Part shown: in pieces, positions 25,465 to 33,003 of the stretch
Layout of the letters: each line of letters starts with the position of its first letter
Position numbering within the stretch: position 1 is the stretch's first letter
Source of the DNA: Frisingicoccus sp009929615
GTDB lineage: Bacteria; Bacillota; Clostridia; Lachnospirales; Lachnospiraceae
Direction of reading: 5' to 3'
Assembly (NCBI GenBank): GCA_028692275.1
Contig: JAQUXR010000001.1
Coordinates: 1 to 64,000, forward strand
DNA length: 64,000 nucleotides
Translations under genes and position numbers: made by a program
Notes under the pieces: generated by a model
Database searches by the model: none
Told to the model about the DNA's origin: nothing
What the model saw: only the letters and a program-made list of their open reading frames with translations

Positions 25465-26634
25465 CTATTCATTCAAATAATCCATTGCTGCTTGCAGCTG
25501 GTTATCATCTTCGCTTTCTCTATCATATTCCACAACCATATCCGGTTCAATTCCAACACCATGAATGCACACACCGGAAGGTGTATAGTATTTCGCTGTT
25601 GTCAGCTTAAGTGCAGAACCATCCTTAAAAGGTATGATAGACTGTACAATGCCTTTGCCAAAAGTTGTCGTTCCAATGACCTCTGCAACACCATAATCCT
25701 TTAATGCCCCTGTGAAAATTTCAGAGGCACTGGCTGTATTTCCATTGACCAGCACAGCCATTGGCACCTCCACTTTATCGTCATCCCTCGCCCAGGATTC
25801 TTCTTTATTACCATCCTTATCTATCGTATACACAAGAAGTTCCTTCGGAAGAACTGTATCCAGTACATCACATACACTGGTCAGAAGTCCACCGCCATTA
25901 TCCCTCAAATCAAAAATCAGTTTTTCCATGCCCTGAGCCTTCAGGTCTTCTACAGCTGTTTTGAACTGACCTGCTGTCACCTCTTCAAACTCTGTAATCT
26001 GAATATATCCCGTCTGGTTATCCAACATCCGATATTCCACCGTTGGCACATCTACAACAGCTCTCTCTATCGTAAAATCAATATATTCATCCTCTGAGGC
26101 TCTATATACTGTCAAATTCACCGATGTTCCGGGCTCACCCTTCATCCGTGCAACAACCTTGCTTACATCAACACCTGTAACTTCTTCTCCCTCAACAGAA
26201 AACAAAATATCTTCTTTTTGCATTCCCGCCTCAGCAGCCGGTCCCCCCTCAAAGGGATTTGCAATAGTAATAATTCCCGTGTTCATATTCTGAGAGACAT
26301 AAGCACCAATGCCCGAATAACTTCCCGATGTGGATTCCATCACAACCGCAAAATCTTCCGCTGTATAATAGGTTGTGTAGTTTTCCTCCAGACCCGCCAC
26401 ATATCCAGCATAAATACCTTCCTCCAGTTTCGTCAAATCGACCTCATCCGGATTCAGATAATATTTACTAATTGTCCGGTCTAGCGTATCCAGTTTATCT
26501 TCAATTTCTTCATACCGTTCACCCAGTCTTGTAGTACTATGCCCGCTATTATTTTGTACACTATAAATTCCGGCACAGACCAGTGCCATAACTGCCATCC
26601 CGGCAATAAAACTCGCTACATTCTTCTTGTTCAT
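25465..26634 (-). CDS. C-terminal processing protease (S41 family)
   Basis: A 389-residue membrane-anchored carboxyl-terminal processing protease. It has an N-terminal membrane segment (FIAGMAVMALVCAGIYSV), a PDZ domain (about 95-185, with GIITIANPFEGGPAAEAG), and the S41 catalytic domain with the Ser in NTASASEIFTGAL and the Lys in FGKGIVQS. Homologues next to ftsEX in Bacillus (CtpB) cleave regulatory proteins. Here it follows the M23 hydrolase and ftsEX but has its own promoter (26666-26694) and is separated from them by a terminator. modA follows 15 nt later. Confidence 0.92.
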   Translation of the reverse strand: MNKKNVASFIAGMAVMALVCAGIYSVQNNSGHSTTRLGERYEEIEDKLDTLDRTISKYYLNPDEVDLTKLEEGIYAGYVAGLEENYTTYYTAEDFAVVMESTSGSYSGIGAYVSQNMNTGIITIANPFEGGPAAEAGMQKEDILFSVEGEEVTGVDVSKVVARMKGEPGTSVNLTVYRASEDEYIDFTIERAVVDVPTVEYRMLDNQTGYIQITEFEEVTAGQFKTAVEDLKAQGMEKLIFDLRDNGGGLLTSVCDVLDTVLPKELLVYTIDKDGNKEESWARDDDKVEVPMAVLVNGNTASASEIFTGALKDYGVAEVIGTTTFGKGIVQSIIPFKDGSALKLTTAKYYTPSGVCIHGVGIEPDMVVEYDRESEDDNQLQAAMDYLNE

Positions 26635-26665
26635 ATTCCAGCCTCACAACTATTTTTGTCCATTT

Positions 26666-26694
26666 ATTTTACTACAGCTTCCCTAAAGATGCAA
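26666..26694 (-). promoter_or_regulatory. ctp promoter
   Basis: Minus-strand TTGCAT (26694-26689), 17-nt spacer, TAAAAT (26671-26666), about 32 nt before the ctp ATG. Confidence 0.65.
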
Positions 26695-26721
26695 ATAGGG
26701 ACAGGAAAAATTTCCTGCCCC
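26691..26721 (-). terminator. Terminator after M23 hydrolase gene
   Basis: Minus-strand GGGGCAGGAAA-TTT-TTCCTGTCCC followed by TATTTG, 25 nt past the stop; its U-tract overlaps the ctp -35. Confidence 0.6.
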
Positions 26722-26745
26722 TCAATATACCTTATGTAAAAACTA

Positions 26746-27999
26746 TCACGGACTGACATAGCCCATAGGATCTACCCAATAACCATCATATCCACCGGAG
26801 GATCCAACCATAACACCGAAATGCAAATGAGGTCCTGTAGAGTTACCGGTACTTCCGACAGCTGCAATAGACTGTCCGGCACTAACTGTCTGTCCGGAAC
26901 TTACATACAATGCTGAAGCATGCATATAAACGGTCAGAACACCGCCACCATGGTTAATAACAACCCAGTTTCCGGCACTACTGCTGTATCCTGCAATCCA
27001 TACAGTACCGCTGGCTGCTGCATAAATTGGGGAACCATATCCTGCACCGATATCAATACCATTGTGATTTCCACCACGCCAATCCTGATATCCGAATGTA
27101 TCTGTCAATAAACCTGTATCACTTGGCCATACCCATCCACTGGCACTTACCTGTGAATTGAATGCACCTGAAACGTCTGCTGTACCACCGCTGTAACTTC
27201 CGCCACCACTGGAAACAGATGCCTGTTGCTGTGCTGCTGCAGCCGCTGCTGCTGCACGGATTTCGCCTTCAATCTCAGCAAGAGCTGACTGCTCTTCTGC
27301 GATATTCTGCTCTAATCCTGCAATATATTCAGCTGTATATTCAATATTTGCATTCAAAGATAATACGTAAGCTGATTTCTCATCCAGTAATGCACTTAAA
27401 TCTGCTTCCTGGCTTTCTAATTGAGCTTTTAATTCCTGAATCTGAGCCAGTTCTTCTTCCTGCTGTTTTTCAAGGGCTTCAATCTGAGCTCTTGTTTCCT
27501 GCAGACTCTGAAGTAAATTACTGTCATAATCAGAAATCTTTGAAATGTATTCGGTACTATTCAAAAGGGATGTGATATCCTCTGCTGCCAAAAGAATCTC
27601 CAGATAACCTGTATCACCTTTTTCATACATAACCTTAATACGAACTTTTAAAGTTTCATACTGTTTCTTTTCTTTTTCTTTAGCTGCTTCCAAGTCAATC
27701 TTGGTCTGCTCTAAAGCCGCTTCTGCTTTTTCCAGCTCTGCGTTTGTTGTGTCAATCTCTGCCTGAACCTCTGCTAACTGGGCATCCAGAGACTCAATCT
27801 CAGCCTCAGTGTTTGCCTTATCTGTCTGCATGGAATCCAGAGCCTGACTCTGCTGCTCTTTTTCTTCTTCTAATGCTTCAATCTGCTGTTCTTTCTCTTC
27901 CTTATCACTCTCATCAACTGCCAGAGCAGTCATACTAAATGAAAAAGTCATGACAAAGGCCATTAATAATGCAAGAAGCCTTTTATATTTACGCTGCAT
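26746..27999 (-). CDS. Secreted M23 peptidase with coiled coil (PcsB/EnvC-like)
   Basis: A 417-residue exported murein hydrolase or hydrolase activator working with FtsEX. It has a signal peptide (cleavage near LAVDE, about residue 28), a long coiled coil (about 30-250), an Ala/Gly/Ser linker and a LytM/M23 domain with the full zinc set: His312 and Asp316 (HNGIDIG), His391 and His393 (GPHLHFG). The complete metal site suggests real endopeptidase activity, unlike degenerate EnvC. It is the third gene after ftsE and ftsX, the arrangement known for FtsEX-controlled hydrolases such as CwlO and PcsB. Confidence 0.93.
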   Translation of the reverse strand: MQRKYKRLLALLMAFVMTFSFSMTALAVDESDKEEKEQQIEALEEEKEQQSQALDSMQTDKANTEAEIESLDAQLAEVQAEIDTTNAELEKAEAALEQTKIDLEAAKEKEKKQYETLKVRIKVMYEKGDTGYLEILLAAEDITSLLNSTEYISKISDYDSNLLQSLQETRAQIEALEKQQEEELAQIQELKAQLESQEADLSALLDEKSAYVLSLNANIEYTAEYIAGLEQNIAEEQSALAEIEGEIRAAAAAAAAQQQASVSSGGGSYSGGTADVSGAFNSQVSASGWVWPSDTGLLTDTFGYQDWRGGNHNGIDIGAGYGSPIYAAASGTVWIAGYSSSAGNWVVINHGGGVLTVYMHASALYVSSGQTVSAGQSIAAVGSTGNSTGPHLHFGVMVGSSGGYDGYWVDPMGYVSP

Positions 28000-28018
28000 A
28001 CGTTTACTCCTTTCTTAC

Positions 28019-28927
28019 TTAAACTCTTACATGTTTCCTTAAAGTCATATAACTTCCAATGAAACCAATTCCCAAACCAATTCCTAAAGAAACAGGAATC
28101 AGAATATTAAATACTGTATTTACATCTAAAAATGTAAGTAACCGGTTCAATATAGAAAAATGAGTCAAAACAAAGTCTACAACCTTTGGATAAAGCACAC
28201 GTAAAATGATAACCGGAATAGCGGAACCTATTAAGCCAATGGTCATACCTTCAACGATAAAAGGACCTCTGACAAAAATATCCGTTGCTCCAATGTATTT
28301 CATAATCGCAATTTCCTCTTTACGCACAGTAATACCTATCATAACTGTGTTGCTTATGAGGAAAACAGCGACAAATACCAAGATTAAAATAACGCCTATC
28401 GAAATATATCCGATTAAACGGCTGAAGTTTGTGAAGCTCTCTGCTACAATCTCTGAAGCATTGACTTCTCTGACTCCACTAAGTGTATTAATATACTCAA
28501 TCAATTCCGGCTGTCTGGCTGTATCTGCCAGATAGACCTGGATACTTGCTGAATCTGCCAATGGGTTGTCCTCATCCAAACCAGAAAGGATTCCCTCATC
28601 TCCATCTGGGAAATACTGATTTTTAAACATCTCCCAAGCTTCTTCAGACGAAATATAATTTGTTGAGCTGACTTCATCTCTCGCATCTATCATCCGCTGA
28701 ATTTCAAGCATCTCATCTTCTGTTGTTGCATCTTCAAAAAATACTGTAACACCGACGTTGCTCTCCGCCGCATGAATCATAAACTGAAAGTTGGATACCA
28801 TGCAGTAAAAAATGCCGAATAAAAACAGACATGCAGTAATCGTTCCGACGGACGCCAATGAGAACAACCGGTTACGGCCGATATTTTTAAAGCCCTGACG
28901 GAGCGCATAGAACATTCTACCAATCAT
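28019..28927 (-). CDS. ftsX: Cell-division permease-like protein FtsX
   Basis: FtsX is the membrane partner of FtsE; the complex transmits ATP hydrolysis to extracellular murein hydrolases. The 302-residue protein has one N-terminal membrane helix (near 20-45), a large extracellular loop (about 46-165) that would bind the coiled coil of the M23 protein, and three C-terminal helices with the FtsX family segment RKEEIAIMKYIGATDIFVRG. It overlaps ftsE by 11 nt and precedes the hydrolase by 19 nt, so stoichiometric expression is likely. Confidence 0.96.
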   Translation of the reverse strand: MIGRMFYALRQGFKNIGRNRLFSLASVGTITACLFLFGIFYCMVSNFQFMIHAAESNVGVTVFFEDATTEDEMLEIQRMIDARDEVSSTNYISSEEAWEMFKNQYFPDGDEGILSGLDEDNPLADSASIQVYLADTARQPELIEYINTLSGVREVNASEIVAESFTNFSRLIGYISIGVILILVFVAVFLISNTVMIGITVRKEEIAIMKYIGATDIFVRGPFIVEGMTIGLIGSAIPVIILRVLYPKVVDFVLTHFSILNRLLTFLDVNTVFNILIPVSLGIGLGIGFIGSYMTLRKHVRV

Positions 28928-29600
28928 TTGTTATTCCACCTTTTTCATCGTTGACAACCACACCTTTATCAATTGTAATAACTCGTTTCTGCATACGTTC
29001 CACAATCTCCTGATTATGGGTAACAACAACGACCGTGGTTCCACGTTTATTAATGTCCTCCAATAAAGTCATAATCTCCCAGGCATTTCCCGGGTCAAGA
29101 TTACCTGTAGGCTCATCGGCCAACAGAATCGGAGGGTTGTTTACCAGGGCTCTGGCAAGAGAAACTCTCTGCTGCTCACCACCGGATAATTCATTTGGAA
29201 AAGACTCTGCCTTATCAGCCAGTCCTACTAAAGACAGCATCTGTGGCACAGTTTCCTTAATCTGCTTTGCCGGTTTTCCAATAACCCGCTGAGCAAATGC
29301 AATATTCTCATAAATATTTCTATCCTTTAACAGACGGAAATCCTGAAACACGACGCCAATACCACGTCTCATCTTCGGAATCTTTCTTCTCCGAAGTCTG
29401 CTGATGTTCTGACTGTTAATATATATCCTTCCTGAAGTAGGCTCCAGTTCTTTCAATAATAATTTAAACAGTGTTGTCTTTCCAGAACCGCTGCTTCCTA
29501 CGATAAATACAAATTCACCTTTACGAATTCTCAGATTAACACCATTTAAAGCAGACACACCTGTGCTATAAGTTTTGCAAACGTTATCTAAAACAATCAC
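28917..29600 (-). CDS. ftsE: Cell-division ATPase FtsE
   Basis: The cytoplasmic ATPase of the FtsEX complex. The 227-residue protein has Walker A GSSGSGKTTLFK, Q-loop VFQDFRLL, signature LSGGEQQRVSLARAL, Walker B ILLADEPTGNLD and switch His in VVVVTHNQEIV. It overlaps ftsX by 11 nt. It follows a PucR/CdaR-type regulator gene by 41 nt with no visible terminator, so transcription probably comes from the promoter at 30786-30814. Confidence 0.97.
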   Translation of the reverse strand: MIVLDNVCKTYSTGVSALNGVNLRIRKGEFVFIVGSSGSGKTTLFKLLLKELEPTSGRIYINSQNISRLRRRKIPKMRRGIGVVFQDFRLLKDRNIYENIAFAQRVIGKPAKQIKETVPQMLSLVGLADKAESFPNELSGGEQQRVSLARALVNNPPILLADEPTGNLDPGNAWEIMTLLEDINKRGTTVVVVTHNQEIVERMQKRVITIDKGVVVNDEKGGITNDW

Positions 29601-29640
29601 GTTATGACCTCCTTTTATCGCCAGTTTCTCGCTTTAAATC

Positions 29641-30729
29641 TTAATATTCAAACGTTTCCATATATCTCATATACTTTACAACCATCAATGCAATCTTAAA
29701 TGTAATCGCATCCTCAAAAACTCTCAAATCCAGACCTGTGCTCTTCTGAAGCTTGTCCAAACGATATACCAGCGTATTACGATGGATATACAGCTGTCTG
29801 GAAGTTTCTGAAACATTCAGGCTGTTTTCAAAGAATTTATTGATAGTTATTAAAGTCTCTTCATCCAAATCATCTGGGGACTTTCCATCGAAAATCTCCT
29901 TAATAAACATCTTGCATAATGGTACAGGAAGCTGATAAATCAGACGTCCAATACCTAAATTACTGTAAGCTACCGCTGAACGCTCGCTGTAGAAAATCTT
30001 TCCTACATCCAAGGCCATCTTCGCTTCTTTATAAGAACGGGATACATCCTTAATCTCATGGACAATCGTACCAAGAGCTATGCGGCATTTTGTCAGTCCC
30101 TCTGCATGAAGCATATCTAAAAGACCTTTACAGGACTTCGTCAGTTCTTCATAATTCTCGTTTTCTTTAACTTCTTTAACGAGAATAACACTCTTTTCAT
30201 CGACTGCGGTAATAAAATCCTTTGTCTTACCCGTGTAAATACTGCGGACAATCTCAAGACCATTCAGTTCTTTATCGCTGTTCAACTCAATAATCACTGC
30301 AATTCGCCGTACATCGGTATCAATACGAAGCTTTTTTGAACGGTTGTAGATATCTACCAAAAGCAGATTATCCAGCAACAGGTTCTTAATAAAGTTATCT
30401 TTATCAAAACGTTCTTTATAGGCTACAAGCAAATTCTGTGTCTGAAAAGATGCAATCTTACCCACCATATAGACATCATCACTATCGCCTTTGGCAAGGA
30501 TGACAAACTCAAGCTGATGCTCATCAAACACCTTAAAGAACTGGAATCCGCTAAGCACCTGGCTGTCTGCCGGTGAATTGACGAAATCCAGAACCGCATT
30601 CTCATATTCTTCCGCATTATTCATTGTAGATGCCAAGACTTTTCCTTCGGTATCCATAACGCATAAATCCACTCTGGTAATGGCTTTCAGCCCTTCCATC
30701 GTATTCTGCAAAATCTGATTTGAAATCAT
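29641..30729 (-). CDS. PucR/CdaR-family transcription regulator
   Basis: A DNA-binding regulator of the CdaR/PucR group. The ATG at 30729 (MISNQILQNT) has AAGGGTGG upstream; the frame to 30774 lacks an RBS. The 362-residue protein has an N-terminal sensor-like region (about 1-110, resembling the sugar-diacid recognition domain), a central region, and a C-terminal helix-turn-helix (NVSETSRQLYIHRNTLVYRLDKL, about 315-337; quoted for its RNTLVYRL core). The effector is unknown. It is the first gene before ftsE, so it may regulate or simply be co-transcribed with the FtsEX-hydrolase genes. Confidence 0.85.
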   Translation of the reverse strand: MISNQILQNTMEGLKAITRVDLCVMDTEGKVLASTMNNAEEYENAVLDFVNSPADSQVLSGFQFFKVFDEHQLEFVILAKGDSDDVYMVGKIASFQTQNLLVAYKERFDKDNFIKNLLLDNLLLVDIYNRSKKLRIDTDVRRIAVIIELNSDKELNGLEIVRSIYTGKTKDFITAVDEKSVILVKEVKENENYEELTKSCKGLLDMLHAEGLTKCRIALGTIVHEIKDVSRSYKEAKMALDVGKIFYSERSAVAYSNLGIGRLIYQLPVPLCKMFIKEIFDGKSPDDLDEETLITINKFFENSLNVSETSRQLYIHRNTLVYRLDKLQKSTGLDLRVFEDAITFKIALMVVKYMRYMETFEY

Positions 30730-30785
30730 TTCTACCACCCTTACTCTTTTATCATATAGTCCGTTACATACCAACTCCTTTATAT

Positions 30786-30814
30786 ATAATAGTGCAAATA
30801 TGCCAAAAAGTAAA
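30786..30814 (-). promoter_or_regulatory. Promoter of regulator-ftsEX-hydrolase operon
   Basis: Minus-strand TTTACT (30814-30809), 17-nt spacer, TATTAT (30791-30786). It lies in the 314-nt gap 30730-31043, which otherwise holds a WalR-type box and the start of the divergent SDR transcript. Confidence 0.65.
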
Positions 30815-30853
30815 GATTTTTTTTATGTTTTTTTATAAAACAGCCCCATGTAG

Positions 30854-30870
30854 GTTACATTTTTGTTACA
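30854..30870 (-). promoter_or_regulatory. WalR-type box upstream of ftsEX operon
   Basis: Minus-strand TGTAAC-AAAAA-TGTAAC, an exact TGTWAH-N5-TGTWAH direct repeat, ending about 40 nt upstream of the -35 of the regulator-ftsEX promoter. Confidence 0.6.
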
Positions 30871-30970
30871 GAATGATTTCATTTATGAATTCTAGCACAT
30901 TTTAAAATTGAATTATAACCAATTTTATCCGAGGGTTTTTATTAAAAATGTATAAGCGCCGGAATTTTAT

Positions 30971-30998
30971 GGTGAACACTTTGTTTTTATGATATAAT
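30971..30998 (+). promoter_or_regulatory. Candidate SDR promoter
   Basis: A good TATAAT (30993-30998) with only a weak -35 (GGTGAA, 16-nt spacing), 45 nt before the SDR start codon. Confidence 0.4.
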
Positions 30999-31043
30999 CC
31001 ATAATATATTTTTATACACTATCTATAGAAAGAAGTCGAATAT

Positions 31044-31775
31044 ATGGCAAATAAAGTCGTTTTGATTACCGGTGCATCCCGTGGAATTGGCCGTTCTATC
31101 GCCCGGATATTTTCTGAAGCCGGGTGGGCTGTAGGTATCTGCTGCCGGCAAAACAAAGATAAATTATTAGAAATTCAAACAATCATTGAAGCTAACGGAA
31201 GTCCCTGTTTCACCTATATAGGCGACATGGGTATTTACGAAGAAGCTCAGGCTTTTATTACAGAAGCTCAGGCCCTTCTTGGTCCCGCAGACTGTCTGGT
31301 CAATAATGCCGGTGTCTCTCATATAGGGTTATTGGACCAGATGAGTCCTGAACAGTGGCAGCATATCATACAGACGAATCTTACCTCTGTTTTCAACTGC
31401 TGTAAACAGGTAATTCCTGGTATGGTCTGCCGCCAATCCGGACATATTATTAATATTTCCTCTGTATGGGGTATCTGTGGTGCTTCCTGTGAAGTTGCTT
31501 ATTCCGCCTCAAAGGGCGGCATCAATGCTTTCACAAAAGCCTTGGCCAAGGAACTGGCTCCAAGCCACATCACTGTCAACGCCATTGCCTGTGGAGCTAT
31601 TAATACAGAGATGAATCAGTTTCTCAGTGATGAGGAACGTTCTCAGCTGATTGATGAAATTCCTTCCTGTCGTATGGGTGAACCTGAAGAAGTTGGCCGG
31701 CTGGCACTTCAACTTGCCGGTTCCCACCCTTATCTGACCGGTCAGGTCATCTCATTGGATGGAGCATGGATTTAA
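31044..31775 (+). CDS. Short-chain dehydrogenase/reductase (FabG/YmfI-like)
   Basis: A 243-residue NAD(P)-dependent oxidoreductase with the Rossmann motif TGASRGIGRSIA (10-21), NNAG (about 90), catalytic Ser in INISSVWG and the YSASK catalytic Tyr-Lys pair, plus a C-terminal YLTGQVISLDGAWI. Such single-gene FabG-like enzymes in Clostridia may be 3-oxoacyl-ACP reductases or the YmfI-type reductase that completes 5-aminopentanol modification of EF-P. No fatty-acid or efp genes are adjacent, so the substrate is open. It is one of the few plus-strand genes and stands alone before a bidirectional terminator. Confidence 0.85.
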   Translation: MANKVVLITGASRGIGRSIARIFSEAGWAVGICCRQNKDKLLEIQTIIEANGSPCFTYIGDMGIYEEAQAFITEAQALLGPADCLVNNAGVSHIGLLDQMSPEQWQHIIQTNLTSVFNCCKQVIPGMVCRQSGHIINISSVWGICGASCEVAYSASKGGINAFTKALAKELAPSHITVNAIACGAINTEMNQFLSDEERSQLIDEIPSCRMGEPEEVGRLALQLAGSHPYLTGQVISLDGAWI

Positions 31776-31782
31776 AATAAAC

Positions 31783-31827
31783 GTAGAGCAGAAACCCTTC
31801 GCAACGAGATTCTGCTCTACATTTTTT
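31783..31827. terminator. Bidirectional terminator
   Basis: GTAGAGCAGAA, a 16-nt loop, TTCTGCTCTAC then ATTTTTT on +; the minus strand gives the same stem followed by GTTTATTTT. It serves the convergent SDR and small membrane protein genes. Confidence 0.85.
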
Positions 31828-32293
31828 ATGCTTTCTGTGCCTGAAGTTCCTGCAAAAATGATACAAGTTCTTCCGAACATTTTCTTTTCAAAATAATAAT
31901 TCCTGATCCTTGTCCAAGCACTAAATAAAAGTGAGTAGGTGTTTCCAACACTCTCTGGACCTGGCTGTAATTGACACGGCCTTTACCTAAAACGCTGGCC
32001 TGCTCAACATAATTCGGATAAAATGTATATATAAAGGTTACATTCTGAATACTGGGATTTTTTGCATAATCACTTTTTGCATTTATGGAAAACACAATTT
32101 TAAAAATCAACGGTACCAACACTGCGCAAACAATATAAGTCATATCTCTGGTGAAATAGCACACAGCCAACAGCACCAATTCTATTACCAGCATAACAAC
32201 CGGTATCTTCCTAACCTGCCAGAGTATGGCATGATTAAATTTTTTATACTCGTCATATGTATATACGGTTTCCGTCTGAAGCATCTGATTCAT
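31826..32293 (-). CDS. YcxB-like membrane protein
   Basis: Unknown function, 155 residues from the ATG at 32293 (MNQMLQTE), chosen for the AAGGAGGG upstream; the longer frame to 32383 would overlap the gene before it and lacks an RBS. Two hydrophobic segments (VVMLVIELVLLAVCYF and IVCAVLVPLIFKIVFSI) are followed by a YcxB-like C-terminal domain (TFYPNYVEQASVLGKGRVNY, SQVQRVLETPTHFYLVLG). It resembles in layout the protein at 4688-5266. The preceding gene also encodes a small membrane protein and ends 40 nt upstream. Confidence 0.7.
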   Translation of the reverse strand: MNQMLQTETVYTYDEYKKFNHAILWQVRKIPVVMLVIELVLLAVCYFTRDMTYIVCAVLVPLIFKIVFSINAKSDYAKNPSIQNVTFIYTFYPNYVEQASVLGKGRVNYSQVQRVLETPTHFYLVLGQGSGIIILKRKCSEELVSFLQELQAQKA

Positions 32294-32333
32294 AAGAAAA
32301 TCCCTCCTTTTTATCCTGTTAATTATATATGAT

Positions 32334-32858
32334 TCAAGAAAAAAAGGCAAATTTCTGACCTGTATAAATATATTTTTCGGCATTCCAAAGCGACTCTGGC
32401 ATATCTCCCATCATAACCAATACATATACCCGGTCCCCGATTTCAATTGTTTGATAGTCATCCTCAAAAACCCTGATTCGTGAATCATATCCATTAACAC
32501 GCATATAGTAAGATGTATAATCCCGTGACTCACCGGCTTCAACTTCCATTTTCTTATCTGTCACCCGGTGTTCTTCAATATGCCAGTTATATTTATTCTG
32601 TTCCGCATGGATATAAGCCCATATGGATAAAAGGGCAAGCAGTCCAACAAGAACAGTGGCTATCAAAAGGCCTCTGCCGTTTGACGAAAACAACCTCTTG
32701 CTCTCTGTTTCTATCGCATCATCCGCCTGCCTCCGGTATCCTATACTTAATACGCCTAATAAAGCAAACATAAAAACAGCAACAATTATCAACACAATTA
32801 AGCCCTGATTATTAAACGCCACCTGTTTCTGTACCATTTTATCGGTAAGAGCTATCAT
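32334..32858 (-). CDS. Hypothetical membrane protein
   Basis: Not recognised. From the ATG at 32858 (7 nt after AGGAGG; the earlier ATG at 32864 is too close to it) it encodes 174 residues. Two membrane segments are visible (LIVLIIVAVFMFALLGVLSI and LLIATVLVGLLALLSIWAYI), then a hydrophilic region with an RVTDKKMEVE...YYMRVNGYDSRIRVF pattern resembling small OB or DUF-type extracellular domains. It probably forms an operon with the following YcxB-like gene. No function is proposed. Confidence 0.6.
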   Translation of the reverse strand: MIALTDKMVQKQVAFNNQGLIVLIIVAVFMFALLGVLSIGYRRQADDAIETESKRLFSSNGRGLLIATVLVGLLALLSIWAYIHAEQNKYNWHIEEHRVTDKKMEVEAGESRDYTSYYMRVNGYDSRIRVFEDDYQTIEIGDRVYVLVMMGDMPESLWNAEKYIYTGQKFAFFS

Positions 32859-32951
32859 TTCCATTCCTCCTGGTTGAATCTACCTATCCAACTATACCCT
32901 ACCGCAATTATGTAAAATCCATAGTCCTGCTTTTATTAACATCTTATAAAA

Positions 32952-32990
32952 TAAAAAGAACAGAAAGCATTTCACAGCTTTCTGCCCTTT
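32952..32990 (-). terminator. Terminator after ABC exporter operon
   Basis: Minus-strand GGCAGAAAGC-TGTGAAAT-GCTTTCTGTT followed by CTTTTTATTTT, just past the second exporter gene. Confidence 0.85.
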
Positions 32991-33003
32991 TCATTTTTAT
33001 CAT

